Origin: Formosa sp030427735
GTDB lineage: Bacteria > Bacteroidota > Bacteroidia > Flavobacteriales > Flavobacteriaceae
Direction: 5' to 3'
DNA length: 64,000 bases
Assembly: GCF_051200825.1 (NCBI RefSeq)
Contig: NZ_CP195158.1
Span: forward strand, 3,162,001 to 3,226,000
Every line of letters begins with the position of its first letter. Position 1 is the first letter of the stretch. Below, piece after piece: positions 8,567-17,387 of the stretch. The translations under genes and the position numbers were made by a program. The notes under the pieces were generated by a model. The model ran no database searches, was not told where the DNA came from, and saw only the letters and a list, made by a program, of their open reading frames with translations.

Positions 8567-9897
8567 TATAAGTTTCTTACAGCATCTTTAAATTGTCTAC
8601 CTCTATCTTCGTAATTCTCAAACAAATCAAAGCTTGCACACGCTGGAGACAACAACACATTATCTCCTGCCTCGGCTATTTTGTAAGCTATTTTTACGGC
8701 TTCGGCCATAAATTGGGTTTCCACTATAACATCAACCATATTCCCAAAATTTTCTAATAACTTGTCGTTATTTACTCCTAGGCAAATAATCGCTTTAACT
8801 TTTTCGTTTACAAACGGAAATAATTCTTCGTAATTATTCCCTTTATCTTGTCCACCAACAATCCAAACTGTTGGAGCCGTCATACTTTCCAAAGCATAAT
8901 ATGTTGCATTAACATTTGTAGCTTTAGAATCGTTTATATACTGTACTTTATTAATTTTTAAAACATGCTCTAACCTATGCTCTACCCCCTGAAAGTTTTC
9001 TAAACTCTCTCTAATGGTTTGCTTTCTTATTTTTAATAAGTGCGCCACAGTAGATGCTGCCATGGCATTTTTAATATTGTGCTTACCTTCTAACGCTAGG
9101 TCTTTTGTTGACATACTTATATGATTGTTATCTATTGTTATATTTATTGTTTCGTTACTTAAATAGGCGCCATTTTTTATAGTTTTCACTAACGAAAAAG
9201 GCAATAATTGGGATTGAACGGGATGCGATGCTAACCAAGACACCAACACATCGTCATCGGCATCATAAATCAAATAATCGTCTGAGGTCTGATTCATGGC
9301 TATTCTAAATTTTGAAGCGATATACTCATCAAAATTATAGTTATAGCGATCTAAATGATCTGGTGTAATATTGGTAATAACCGCTATTTTAGGTTTAAAA
9401 TCTTTAATATCGTCTAGCTGAAAGCTACTAATCTCCAACACGTAGTTAGCGTAGTTACACTCCAATACTTGCTTCGCAAAACTATCGCCTATATTCCCTG
9501 CCAAACCTACATTCAGGTCTTGTTTAAGAATATGATGAGTTAAACTTGCCGTTGTTGTTTTGCCATTACTCCCAGTGATTCCAACAATTGTAGCATCAGT
9601 AAAATACGATGCGAATTCAATTTCTGAAATCACGGGAACGCCGGCTGCTATTAATCGTCCAATTATATTCACAGTACTTGGAATTCCTGGACTTTTCATT
9701 ACTAGATCTGCATTAAGAATTTTAGCCTCTGTATGCTGCTCGTCTTCCCAATCAATCTTATTATTTAAAAGAACGTTTTTATATTTATTTTTAATTTTTC
9801 CCTTATCGGAAACAAAAACTTCGTAACCTTTTGCTTTAGCCAAAAGCGCAGTCCCAACACCACTTTCTCCTCCTCCTAGTATTACAATTCGCTGCAT
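8566..9897 (-). CDS. murD: UDP-MurNAc-L-alanine--D-glutamate ligase
   Basis: MurD adds D-Glu to UDP-MurNAc-L-Ala. The N-terminal UDP-binding motif GGGESGVG is at residues 8-15, the ATP P-loop GITGSNGKTTT at 106-116, and the conserved NITPDHLDRY and NDSKATN motifs follow. The C-terminal domain includes LSPACASFDLF, typical of MurD. The 443-residue length is normal. It starts 51 bases after mraY and overlaps ftsW by one base. Confidence 0.97.
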   Translation of the reverse strand: MQRIVILGGGESGVGTALLAKAKGYEVFVSDKGKIKNKYKNVLLNNKIDWEDEQHTEAKILNADLVMKSPGIPSTVNIIGRLIAAGVPVISEIEFASYFTDATIVGITGSNGKTTTASLTHHILKQDLNVGLAGNIGDSFAKQVLECNYANYVLEISSFQLDDIKDFKPKIAVITNITPDHLDRYNYNFDEYIASKFRIAMNQTSDDYLIYDADDDVLVSWLASHPVQSQLLPFSLVKTIKNGAYLSNETINITIDNNHISMSTKDLALEGKHNIKNAMAASTVAHLLKIRKQTIRESLENFQGVEHRLEHVLKINKVQYINDSKATNVNATYYALESMTAPTVWIVGGQDKGNNYEELFPFVNEKVKAIICLGVNNDKLLENFGNMVDVIVETQFMAEAVKIAYKIAEAGDNVLLSPACASFDLFENYEDRGRQFKDAVRNL

Positions 9898-9948
9898 TAT
9901 TTTTAGTTCATTACTTCGTTATTATTCATCTCTAAACTCAATATCCAA

Positions 9949-11181
9949 TTATCTGATTTTAAGCGTTACAATAGAAATGATAGCCAGCAAAATGCCAATA
10001 ATCCAAAAACGAGTTACTATTTTACTTTCGTGATATCCTATTTTCTGATAGTGATGATGCAAAGGCGACATTTTAAAAATACGCCTACCTTCGCCATACT
10101 TCTTTTTTGTATATTTAAACCAGCTTACCTGCATAACAACCGACAAGTTTTCTGCCAAGAAAATACCGCACAACACTGGTATAAGCCACTCTTTTCTAAC
10201 GGCAATGGCAATAACCGCAATAATCCCCCCAATGGTTAAACTACCGGTATCGCCCATAAATACTTGCGCCGGATAGGTATTGTACCATAAAAACCCAACT
10301 AAAGCCCCTGCAAAAGCAGCAACATAAATAGTAATCTCTTCCACCCGTGGGATGTACATAATATTGAGGTAATCGGAAAAGATAAAATTCCCCGACACCC
10401 AAGCGAATATACCGAGAGTCAACACAATAATAGCCGAGGTGCCTGCCGCCAAACCATCTATACCATCGGTTAAATTAGCACCGTTAGACACAGCGGTTAT
10501 AATAAAAATGACAATAGGAATAAATAACAGCCAAGCATATTTTGCGTAATCAGGATTTATCCATGTTATTAAATCGGCATAATCAAACTCATTGGATTTA
10601 ACAAAAGGAATGGTTGTTTTAGTCGATTTTTCTTCAGGTTTAAACTGTTTGGCTTCTTCCCCGCGAACTTCCACAAGTTCTTGCTGGGTTTCAGGCATTT
10701 TTTCTTTTATGGTTACTCCCGGATGAAAGTATAAGGTTGTTCCCACAATAAGCCCTAAACCTATTTGCCCCAACACTTTAAATTTTCCTTTTAAACCTTC
10801 TTTATCGTTTTTAAATTTTTTGATATAATCGTCTATAAAACCTATGGTTCCCATCCACAATGTGGTAACGATTAATAATAAAATGTATACGTTATCTAAT
10901 TTCGCAAAAAGGATTACCGGAATTAAAGTGGCCAAAATAATGATGATACCTCCCATAGTTGGTGTACCTGCTTTTTCGGCTTGCCCTTCTAAACCTAAAT
11001 CGCGAATAGATTCGCCCACCTGCTGACGCTGTAAGTATAAAATAATACGCTTACCATAAATTGTAGATATTAGTAAAGACAATATAACTGCCATAGCCGC
11101 ACGAAAGGTAATGAAGCCAAACAGTGATGCTCCGGGTAATTGATATTGTTTTTCTAAGTAGTCGAATAAATAGTATAACAT
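9949..11181 (-). CDS. mraY: Phospho-MurNAc-pentapeptide transferase
   Basis: MraY is the integral membrane enzyme that transfers phospho-MurNAc-pentapeptide to undecaprenyl phosphate, making lipid I. It has about ten membrane segments. Catalytic motifs are visible: GTPTMGG near 72-78, IDDYIKK with the Asp pair at 117-118, NLTDGIDGLAAG, and the C-terminal MSPLHHHYQ histidine cluster. The 410-residue length exceeds the E. coli enzyme (about 360). The excess is a hydrophilic insertion at about residues 156-212, rich in Glu, Lys and Pro, between two membrane segments. It follows murE by one base. Confidence 0.97.
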   Translation of the reverse strand: MLYYLFDYLEKQYQLPGASLFGFITFRAAMAVILSLLISTIYGKRIILYLQRQQVGESIRDLGLEGQAEKAGTPTMGGIIIILATLIPVILFAKLDNVYILLLIVTTLWMGTIGFIDDYIKKFKNDKEGLKGKFKVLGQIGLGLIVGTTLYFHPGVTIKEKMPETQQELVEVRGEEAKQFKPEEKSTKTTIPFVKSNEFDYADLITWINPDYAKYAWLLFIPIVIFIITAVSNGANLTDGIDGLAAGTSAIIVLTLGIFAWVSGNFIFSDYLNIMYIPRVEEITIYVAAFAGALVGFLWYNTYPAQVFMGDTGSLTIGGIIAVIAIAVRKEWLIPVLCGIFLAENLSVVMQVSWFKYTKKKYGEGRRIFKMSPLHHHYQKIGYHESKIVTRFWIIGILLAIISIVTLKIR

Positions 11182-11182
11182 A

Positions 11183-12646
11183 TTATTTTTCTAACTGTTT
11201 TAAATAGTCTTTTACAATTTTAAAGTCGTCGAAATCGAAGCGTTCGCCTTTAATCTCCTGATAGGTTTCGTGCCCCTTTCCGGCAATTAATATAATATCG
11301 TTTGGCTGCGCCAATTGGCAAGCTGTTTTTATAGCTTGCTTTCTATCTACAATAGACATCGTTTTTTTAAAATCTTGAGGCTCTACCCCTTTTTCGATAT
11401 CTTCTATAATAGTTTCGGGCACTTCGCCTCTTGGGTTATCACTTGTAAAAATGATTTTAGTACTTAAAGCCGCAGCTATCTGCCCCATTTTAGGTCGTTT
11501 TGTTTTGTCGCGATCGCCCCCGCAACCTACAACCGTAATTAATGCTTCGTTTTTAGTACGAATGCTATTAACGGTCTCCAAAACATTTTTTAATGCATCA
11601 GGGGTATGTGCATAATCTACAATAGCTGTAACATGCGTATCGGAAATAAGGTACTGAAAGCGACCACTCACGCTTTCAAGGCTACTTAACAAACGTAAAA
11701 TCTCATCTTTTCCTAAGCCCAATAATTCTGAAACTCCATAAATAGCCAGTAAATTGTATGCGTTAAACGCCCCGATTAAACGCACCCAGACTTCGCTTTC
11801 GTTAATTTTAAGCAACAAGCCTGTAAATTGATTTTCTAAAATCTGTGCTTTATAATCGGCATAACTTTTTAGGGCATAAGTATGCTTTTTTGCCTTTGTA
11901 TTTTGAAGCATGATTTCGCCATTTTTATCATCTACATTTACTAAAGCAAATGCCGATTTTGGCAAGTGATCGAAAAACGATTTTTTAACATCGCGATACT
12001 CAGCAAAAGTGTTATGATAATCTAAATGGTCGTGTGACAAATTCGTAAATACACCGCCTACAAAATGTAATCCTTCAGTTCGTTTTTGATGAACTCCATG
12101 CGAACTCACCTCCATAAAACAATACTCAACACCTTCAACATTCATCAAACTCAAATATTTATTAATAGTCAGAGAATCTGGTGTTGTATGCGTTGCCTTA
12201 TATTCAACATCATCAACTAAAATCTTAACAGTAGACAAAAGACCTACTTTGTATCCCGCCTTTTTAAATAGTTGATACAACAAAGTAGCAACGGTTGTTT
12301 TTCCGTTAGTTCCCGTAACACCAACTAATTTTAAATTCTCGGAAGGATTTCCATAATAATTAGAAGCCATAACCGCCAAAGCCACTTTAGAGTCTGCCAC
12401 CTGCACATAAGTTACACCATTAACAATATGCTCAGGCATACGCTCGCAAACTACAACTAAAGCCCCTTGCTTAACAGCCGTATCGATAAATGCATGACCA
12501 TCGGACAACGTACCGCTTACTGCCACAAAAACATCGTTCAACACGACTTTGCGAGAATCGAAAACAATGGTATTAACGTGCACGTTGGTGTTTCCTACCA
12601 CTGCATCAATAGCCACTTTATACAATATGTCTTTTAATAAACTCAC
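11183..12646 (-). CDS. murE: UDP-MurNAc-tripeptide synthetase (meso-DAP adding)
   Basis: MurE adds the third stem-peptide residue. The P-loop GTNGKTT is at residues 112-118, THTTPDS binds the nucleotide precursor, and DNPRGE at 403-408 is the DNPR motif that marks meso-diaminopimelate specificity, matching Gram-negative peptidoglycan. The start is GTG and overlaps the TGA stop of ftsI in a GTGA 4-base overlap, which implies translational coupling. The 487-residue length is normal. Confidence 0.96.
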   Translation of the reverse strand: MSLLKDILYKVAIDAVVGNTNVHVNTIVFDSRKVVLNDVFVAVSGTLSDGHAFIDTAVKQGALVVVCERMPEHIVNGVTYVQVADSKVALAVMASNYYGNPSENLKLVGVTGTNGKTTVATLLYQLFKKAGYKVGLLSTVKILVDDVEYKATHTTPDSLTINKYLSLMNVEGVEYCFMEVSSHGVHQKRTEGLHFVGGVFTNLSHDHLDYHNTFAEYRDVKKSFFDHLPKSAFALVNVDDKNGEIMLQNTKAKKHTYALKSYADYKAQILENQFTGLLLKINESEVWVRLIGAFNAYNLLAIYGVSELLGLGKDEILRLLSSLESVSGRFQYLISDTHVTAIVDYAHTPDALKNVLETVNSIRTKNEALITVVGCGGDRDKTKRPKMGQIAAALSTKIIFTSDNPRGEVPETIIEDIEKGVEPQDFKKTMSIVDRKQAIKTACQLAQPNDIILIAGKGHETYQEIKGERFDFDDFKIVKDYLKQLEK

Positions 12647-14649
12647 GATACTTCTAACACTACTTTTTGATTCTTTTTTATTTTTTGTCCTTCAGGAATT
12701 GATTGTTTTTTCACTTTTCCTAAACCCGAAAGCTCTACATCTAAACCTAAATTTTCTAATAAAGCAATGGCATCCATAACTGGCAAACCTACCACTCTAG
12801 GCATGATGGTTTTGTATTTTTGAGCCGTTTCAAAATACCCTTCAAATTCCTGTTCTATAGGTTTATCTACCACCTCTAAAGTTTCTACCTCATCAATAAT
12901 CGGGGTATCTGTAAATATTTTTTGAGCAATGCGCTTAAACACAGGACCAGACACATCGGCTCCATAATATCCTTTTTTGGTACTCGGTTTATGAACAACC
13001 ACAATACAAGAATACTTGGGATGATCGGCTGGAAAATACCCAGCAAAAGAAGACACATAACGCGGCGACCCCTCCCAATCTTTCATCCAATATTCTGTTT
13101 TAGCCGTACCTGTTTTTCCCGCCATAGAGAAATATGGATTGTATAACGATTTCCCCGTACCACGAACCACAACGTTTTTCAGTATTTCACGAATTTCACC
13201 TAAAGTTTTATCTGAACAGATTTTATCATTGATCACTTCCTTATCAAACACTTCAATCTCTTTGTTTAACTCTCTTACCTCTCTAATAAAACGCGGTTTT
13301 ACCATAACACCATCATTTGCAATCGCATTATAAAAGGTTAACGTTTGCAAAGGAGTTAATTCCATATTGTATCCATAAGCCATAGACGGCAAGGCGTTTT
13401 TACTCCATATTGGGTGACCAGGCTCTGGAATAACCGGATCGCCCTCCCCTATAATAGATATACCAAAAGGCTGATCTAATTTCCAATCCTTAATACGATT
13501 GATGAATTTTTCTGGCTGTTTAGAATACCCATCATCTATAATGGTCGCTAAACCGATATTGGAAGACACCTCTAACGATCTTGCCACGGAAATTTCGCCA
13601 AAGCCGCCATGATGCGAATCTGTAATGGTACGGCCATAAAACCGCTTTCTTCCCCGCCCTGTATCAACTACAGTTGATGTATCTACAATCCCATCTTCTA
13701 AAGCCGCCATAAGCGCCATAGTTTTAAACGTCGATCCTGGCTCGTGCGATTCGCCTACTGCATAATTCAGTTTTTCGTAATACGTACCGTTTTTTGTGCG
13801 ACCTAAATTAGAAATAGCTCTAATCTCGCCAGTCTCCACTTCCATAACCACCACGCAACCGTGCTCGGCCTCATAATACTCCAACTGCTTTAACAAAGCA
13901 TGATGGGCAATATCCTGAATATTTACATTTATGGTGGTATACACATCGTAACCATCTTTTGGCTCTACTTGATTATAATCGGCAATAGGTTTCCATTGCC
14001 CCTTACCAATACTTTGCTTTAGCCGCTTACCATTTGTTCCGCGCAAATACTTTACACCAAATGCGCCATCAATACCTGGCCGCGTTACATTACCATCGTC
14101 ATCTATACGTTCGTAACCAATGGTGCGCTCTGCAATACCCCCCATAGGGTGCTCGCGCTTGGTTTTTTGCTCTACAATCAATCCACCTTTAAATGCACCT
14201 AAATTTAATAATGGAAAATTGCGCATTCGGATGTACTCCGAATACCCAATATTCCTTGCTAAGAGATGATATCTATTTTTATTAGCTCGCGCTTGACGTA
14301 ACGACTTTTGATAATAAGCTGATGATTTTCCTCCGAATTTCTCGAGCGAATCGCACAACGGCTTTAAATATTTTTCGAAAGTTTTTGGCGACGGGGTTAA
14401 CGCATCAAAACGAATATCGTATTTAGGCACAGAAGTTGCCAACAAGCTCCCTTCGGAATCGTAAACATTACCGCGATTAGCAGGAATAACCACCGTTTTT
14501 ACCGTTCGCTTTTCCGCTAAGCTTCTATATTTTTCGCCATGTACAAATTGTATAGAAAACAATTTAAACACCACAGCTATAGCAAAGAGGAACATACATC
14601 CTGCTATAAAATACAATCGCCTAATTATGTTCTTCTCGTTAGTTGCCAA
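12643..14649 (-). CDS. ftsI: Septal class B penicillin-binding protein (FtsI/PBP3) with PASTA domain
   Basis: This is the septal transpeptidase that crosslinks peptidoglycan with FtsW. One membrane anchor (about residues 12-33) is followed by the PBP dimerisation domain and the transpeptidase domain. The catalytic motifs are STFK at 306-309 with Ser306 as acyl-acceptor, SSN at 362-364, and KTGT at 512-515. The last 60 or so residues form one PASTA domain (MPRVVGLPVMDAIALLENLG...). A PASTA module is absent from E. coli FtsI but present in SpoVD-type proteins and in Bacteroidetes. The 668-residue length fits. It follows ftsL by 8 bases. Confidence 0.96.
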   Translation of the reverse strand: MATNEKNIIRRLYFIAGCMFLFAIAVVFKLFSIQFVHGEKYRSLAEKRTVKTVVIPANRGNVYDSEGSLLATSVPKYDIRFDALTPSPKTFEKYLKPLCDSLEKFGGKSSAYYQKSLRQARANKNRYHLLARNIGYSEYIRMRNFPLLNLGAFKGGLIVEQKTKREHPMGGIAERTIGYERIDDDGNVTRPGIDGAFGVKYLRGTNGKRLKQSIGKGQWKPIADYNQVEPKDGYDVYTTINVNIQDIAHHALLKQLEYYEAEHGCVVVMEVETGEIRAISNLGRTKNGTYYEKLNYAVGESHEPGSTFKTMALMAALEDGIVDTSTVVDTGRGRKRFYGRTITDSHHGGFGEISVARSLEVSSNIGLATIIDDGYSKQPEKFINRIKDWKLDQPFGISIIGEGDPVIPEPGHPIWSKNALPSMAYGYNMELTPLQTLTFYNAIANDGVMVKPRFIREVRELNKEIEVFDKEVINDKICSDKTLGEIREILKNVVVRGTGKSLYNPYFSMAGKTGTAKTEYWMKDWEGSPRYVSSFAGYFPADHPKYSCIVVVHKPSTKKGYYGADVSGPVFKRIAQKIFTDTPIIDEVETLEVVDKPIEQEFEGYFETAQKYKTIMPRVVGLPVMDAIALLENLGLDVELSGLGKVKKQSIPEGQKIKKNQKVVLEVS

Positions 14650-14657
14650 GCTAGAAC

Positions 14658-14975
14658 TTATTGTTTAGATTTAACTTTTACTTTTTGCGGCGGAATTTCG
14701 GAAGGCGCCAAGCCCTTAACCGCCATTTTACTTACTACAGTCGACTCCATTTTAAGCCGCATTAATCGCGAGCGCCCATCTACAAACGCAGACCGAAGCT
14801 CTTTAACTTCGTTGTTAAGCCGCGCAATTTCATGCACTTTCTTATCGGCACGATGCGAACTCGCTATCATTACAAAGGCCAATGCAAACACAAAAAGAAT
14901 TCCGCGCCAGTTTTTAAATGAGTCGTCGCTCACCAAAAACGTTCCTCTTAATATGCTGTAAAACCTTTTTTTCAT
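14658..14975 (-). CDS. ftsL: FtsL-like divisome protein
   Basis: This is a small bitopic protein of 105 residues. A basic N-terminus is followed by one membrane segment (about residues 25-41, ILFVFALAFVMIASS). A Leu/Glu/Lys-rich coiled-coil-like stretch follows (VHEIARLNNEVKELRSAF) and the tail is basic. FtsL proteins are poorly conserved in sequence. The call rests on size, topology and the fixed place between rsmH and ftsI. Its role would be to scaffold FtsQ, FtsB-like partner and FtsW/FtsI. It overlaps the rsmH stop by 4 bases. Confidence 0.85.
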   Translation of the reverse strand: MKKRFYSILRGTFLVSDDSFKNWRGILFVFALAFVMIASSHRADKKVHEIARLNNEVKELRSAFVDGRSRLMRLKMESTVVSKMAVKGLAPSEIPPQKVKVKSKQ

Positions 14976-15868
14976 ATTTTTTCGGCGATGCGCAATTTTG
15001 CACTACGCGCCCTATTATTTACTTTAATCTCTTCTTGAGTTGGCACAATTAAACCACCAACTTTTTGCAACGGCACTTCAAAATTCCCAAACATATCTCG
15101 CTCCGGTTCTCCTTCAAACATGCCATTTCTAATAAATCGCTTCACTAAACGATCTTCTAACGAATGATACGAAATCAAACTCAGGCGTCCTTCTGGCTTT
15201 AAAATTTCTGGTGTTTGTAACAAAAATTCTTTCAACACTTCAATCTCCTGATTCACTTCAATTCTTATCGCCTGATAAATTTGAGCCAAAATTTTATTCT
15301 CTTTTCTAGGCGGCAAAAAACGACGCAAAATAGCCTTTAATTGCTCACTGGTTTTTACAGGCTCCAACTCGCGCTGCTTTACAATTTCTCGAGCCATTGC
15401 CGCTGCAGATCGCAACTCGCCATACTGCCACAACACATCACGCAACTGACCTTCCTCATACTCATTCACCACATGATAGGCAGACAACTGATTATTCTGA
15501 TTCATTCGCATATCTAAATCCGATTCAAATCGCGTAGAAAACCCGCGCTCTGCAACATCAAACTGATGCGAAGACACTCCAAAATCTGCAAGAACACCAT
15601 CAACCTGCTTCACCCCATAAAACCTTAAAAACCGTTTTATGTATCTAAAGTTCTCGTGTATCAGCTGAAATCTATCATCATCAATTGCATTATCGAGTGC
15701 ATCAACATCCTGATCAAAAGCAAATAATTTTCCGCGAGCGCCTAAACGTCTTAGAATTTCTTTACTGTGCCCACCGCCACCAAAAGTTACATCTACATAA
15801 ACGCCGTCTTCCTTAATATTAAGACCATCTACAGTCTCCTTTAATAGTACTGGGTTATGATATTCCAT
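14972..15868 (-). CDS. rsmH: 16S rRNA (cytosine-1402-N4)-methyltransferase RsmH
   Basis: RsmH (MraW) methylates N4 of C1402 of 16S rRNA using S-adenosylmethionine. Its SAM-binding start, YVDVTFGGGGHSKEIL, is near residues 25-40. Later conserved parts are VDGVLADFGVSSHQFD, GFSTRFESDLDMRM and SLISYHSLEDRLVKRF. I start at the ATG giving MEYHNPVLLKE; two in-frame ATGs lie 6 and 9 bases upstream. The gene overlaps the 3' end of mraZ by 14-23 bases depending on the start. The length of about 298 residues is normal. Confidence 0.96.
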   Translation of the reverse strand: MEYHNPVLLKETVDGLNIKEDGVYVDVTFGGGGHSKEILRRLGARGKLFAFDQDVDALDNAIDDDRFQLIHENFRYIKRFLRFYGVKQVDGVLADFGVSSHQFDVAERGFSTRFESDLDMRMNQNNQLSAYHVVNEYEEGQLRDVLWQYGELRSAAAMAREIVKQRELEPVKTSEQLKAILRRFLPPRKENKILAQIYQAIRIEVNQEIEVLKEFLLQTPEILKPEGRLSLISYHSLEDRLVKRFIRNGMFEGEPERDMFGNFEVPLQKVGGLIVPTQEEIKVNNRARSAKLRIAEKI

Positions 15869-16325
15869 ATTCATCATCGTCTTGCCCCATAACCTCTTCA
15901 GCTAAATCTGCAAAATCATCAGCCGAACCACTTATGCTTTGTTCGTATTTATCTTTATCCCAAATCTCAACAATATTTACTGCAGACGCCACCACAATCT
16001 CTTTAGAAATTCCTCCAAAAACAGCCAAGTCTTTCGGAATCAAAATTCTTCCCGTACCATCTACCTCAAGCAACTTAACACCTGCAGTGAACTTGCGAAT
16101 AAAATCGTTGTTCTTTTTCTTGAATCTATTAAGTTTGTTTATTTTTTGCATTAAGGCATTCCACTCCTGCATGGGATACAATTCTAAACACGCATTAAAC
16201 ACCGAACGCTTCAATACAAACCCATCCTGCAACACGGCACTCAACTGCTTTTTCAGCGGACTAGGCAACATTAAGCGCCCTTTCGCATCAACTTTGCATT
16301 CGTATGTGCCTATTAATGAGTTCAA
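15855..16325 (-). CDS. mraZ: Transcriptional regulator MraZ
   Basis: MraZ is the first gene of the dcw cluster. It has two SpoVT/AbrB-like beta-barrel repeats: GTYECKVDAKGRLMLPSPLKK near residues 5-25 and KLLEVDGTGRILIPKDL near 82-98. Both carry the D-x-x-G-R-(I/L)-x-(L/I)-P signature. Family members form ring-shaped oligomers and bind repeated boxes in their own promoter. Here three GTGGTA boxes spaced 10 bp apart lie 51 bases upstream of the start, so autoregulation of the whole cluster is likely. The tail is strongly acidic (EEVMGQDDDEYG). The 156-residue length is typical. Confidence 0.96.
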   Translation of the reverse strand: MNSLIGTYECKVDAKGRLMLPSPLKKQLSAVLQDGFVLKRSVFNACLELYPMQEWNALMQKINKLNRFKKKNNDFIRKFTAGVKLLEVDGTGRILIPKDLAVFGGISKEIVVASAVNIVEIWDKDKYEQSISGSADDFADLAEEVMGQDDDEYGIS

Positions 16326-16357
16326 AACAATTTCTTGAAATTAGATTCTTTGTTTTT

Positions 16358-16365
16358 CAAATATA
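16358..16365 (-). promoter_or_regulatory. -7 promoter element of the mraZ/dcw operon
   Basis: On the minus strand TATATTTG matches the Bacteroidetes -7 consensus TAnnTTTG exactly and lies 33 bases upstream of the mraZ ATG. This predicts a leader of about 25-28 nt. No clear -33 TTTG is present at the standard 19-bp spacing; the MraZ boxes occupy that region. Confidence 0.65.
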
Positions 16366-16375
16366 TTGAAAAATA

Positions 16376-16401
16376 TACCACTTTTTACCACATTATACCA
16401 C
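16376..16401 (-). promoter_or_regulatory. Putative MraZ operator: three GTGGTA boxes at 10-bp period
   Basis: On the minus strand GTGGTA occurs at 16401-16396, 16391-16386 and 16381-16376, each 10 bp apart. They are separated by the AT-only spacers TAAT and AAAA. One box per helical turn is the arrangement MraZ proteins are known to bind upstream of mraZ (G-rich TGGG/GTGG boxes with about 10-bp period). The boxes end 10 bp upstream of the -7 element, overlapping the -33 region, so binding would block polymerase. Confidence 0.75.
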
Positions 16402-16586
16402 TTTGTTGATAAATTTTCGATTATCGACCATTTAAAAACGCCTACACAACCCCAGAACACCCTTTAAATATTGATATTAAAGCAATTACTTTGTGGTAAT
16501 TTAAATCCCAAGGGTTTGTTGATATCTCGTAAGGAAACATTTTTAGCACTAATGCATTAAATTCGCCATTATACGAATGAAATACC

Positions 16587-16594
16587 TATATTTG
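16587..16594 (+). promoter_or_regulatory. -7 promoter element for the hydrolase/engB pair
   Basis: TATATTTG matches TAnnTTTG. It lies 25 bases before the ATG at 16619 but downstream of an in-frame ATG at 16577. Transcripts from here could not use the upstream ATG, which favours the start at 16619. Confidence 0.5.
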
Positions 16595-16618
16595 TTTTTT
16601 GACGACAATGAACAATTA

Positions 16619-17383
16619 ATGACGCATCGCTTAAAGAAAGAGAACAAATTTAGCTACCTAGAAGTAGGAGAAGGTCAGCCTATAATCGTGCTTCACGGAC
16701 TAATGGGAGGCCTTAGTAATTTTGACGCTGTTACCGATTATTTTAGCGCTAAGGGTTATAAAATTATAATCCCAGAGCTCCCCATATACACCATGAGTTT
16801 GCTTAAAACCAATGTTAAAAGTTTTGCAAAATACCTTCATGATTTTATAGCGTTTAAAGGATTTAACGATGTTATTCTGTTAGGAAATTCTTTAGGAGGC
16901 CACATCGGGCTTTATCACACCAAACTCTATCCCAAAAAAGTTAAAGCACTTGTTATAACTGGAAGCTCAGGACTTTACGAAAGCGCTATGGGAAGCGGCT
17001 ACACTAAACGCAGCGATTACGAAGTTATTAAAAAGAAAGCTCAAGACGTATTTTACGATCCCGCTGTTGCCACAAAAGAGATTGTAGATGAAGTTTATGA
17101 AACCGTAAACGACAGAAACAAGCTTATAAAAACCTTAGCCATAGCCAAAAGCGCTATAAGACATAATATGGCTAAAGATTTACCTAATATGAACACCCCA
17201 ACCTGTATAATTTGGGGTAAGAATGACATTGTAACACCTCCAGAGGTCGCTACTGAATTCCACGATTTACTACCAGATTCAGATCTATTTTGGATTGATA
17301 AATGTGGGCATGCAGCCATGATGGAGCACCCCGATGAGTTTAACACATTATTAGACGCTTGGCTAAAGGCCAGAAAACTATAA
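16619..17383 (+). CDS. Alpha/beta hydrolase
   Basis: The protein has the alpha/beta hydrolase fold with the oxyanion segment LHGLMGG, the nucleophile elbow GNSLGG (Ser91 from this start), an acid in the WGKNDIVTPPE segment, and the catalytic His in CGHAAMMEHP. The substrate cannot be read from sequence; family members include esterases and C-C bond hydrolases. An upstream ATG at 16577 would add 14 residues, but a consensus -7 element lies between the two ATGs. The start used gives the family-like beginning MTHRLKKENKFSYLEVGEG. engB follows 4 bases after the stop, so the two are probably one operon. Confidence 0.88.
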   Translation: MTHRLKKENKFSYLEVGEGQPIIVLHGLMGGLSNFDAVTDYFSAKGYKIIIPELPIYTMSLLKTNVKSFAKYLHDFIAFKGFNDVILLGNSLGGHIGLYHTKLYPKKVKALVITGSSGLYESAMGSGYTKRSDYEVIKKKAQDVFYDPAVATKEIVDEVYETVNDRNKLIKTLAIAKSAIRHNMAKDLPNMNTPTCIIWGKNDIVTPPEVATEFHDLLPDSDLFWIDKCGHAAMMEHPDEFNTLLDAWLKARKL

Positions 17384-17387
17384 GTTA

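Noticed and set aside
14539..14961. 140-codon forward ORF over ftsL and the start of ftsI
   Set aside because: It lies opposite two well-supported overlapping dcw genes and has no signal or motif.
16493..16498. Lone GTGGTA on the plus strand as a fourth MraZ box
   Set aside because: It is about 90 bp from the array, in opposite orientation and unrepeated, so chance is enough.
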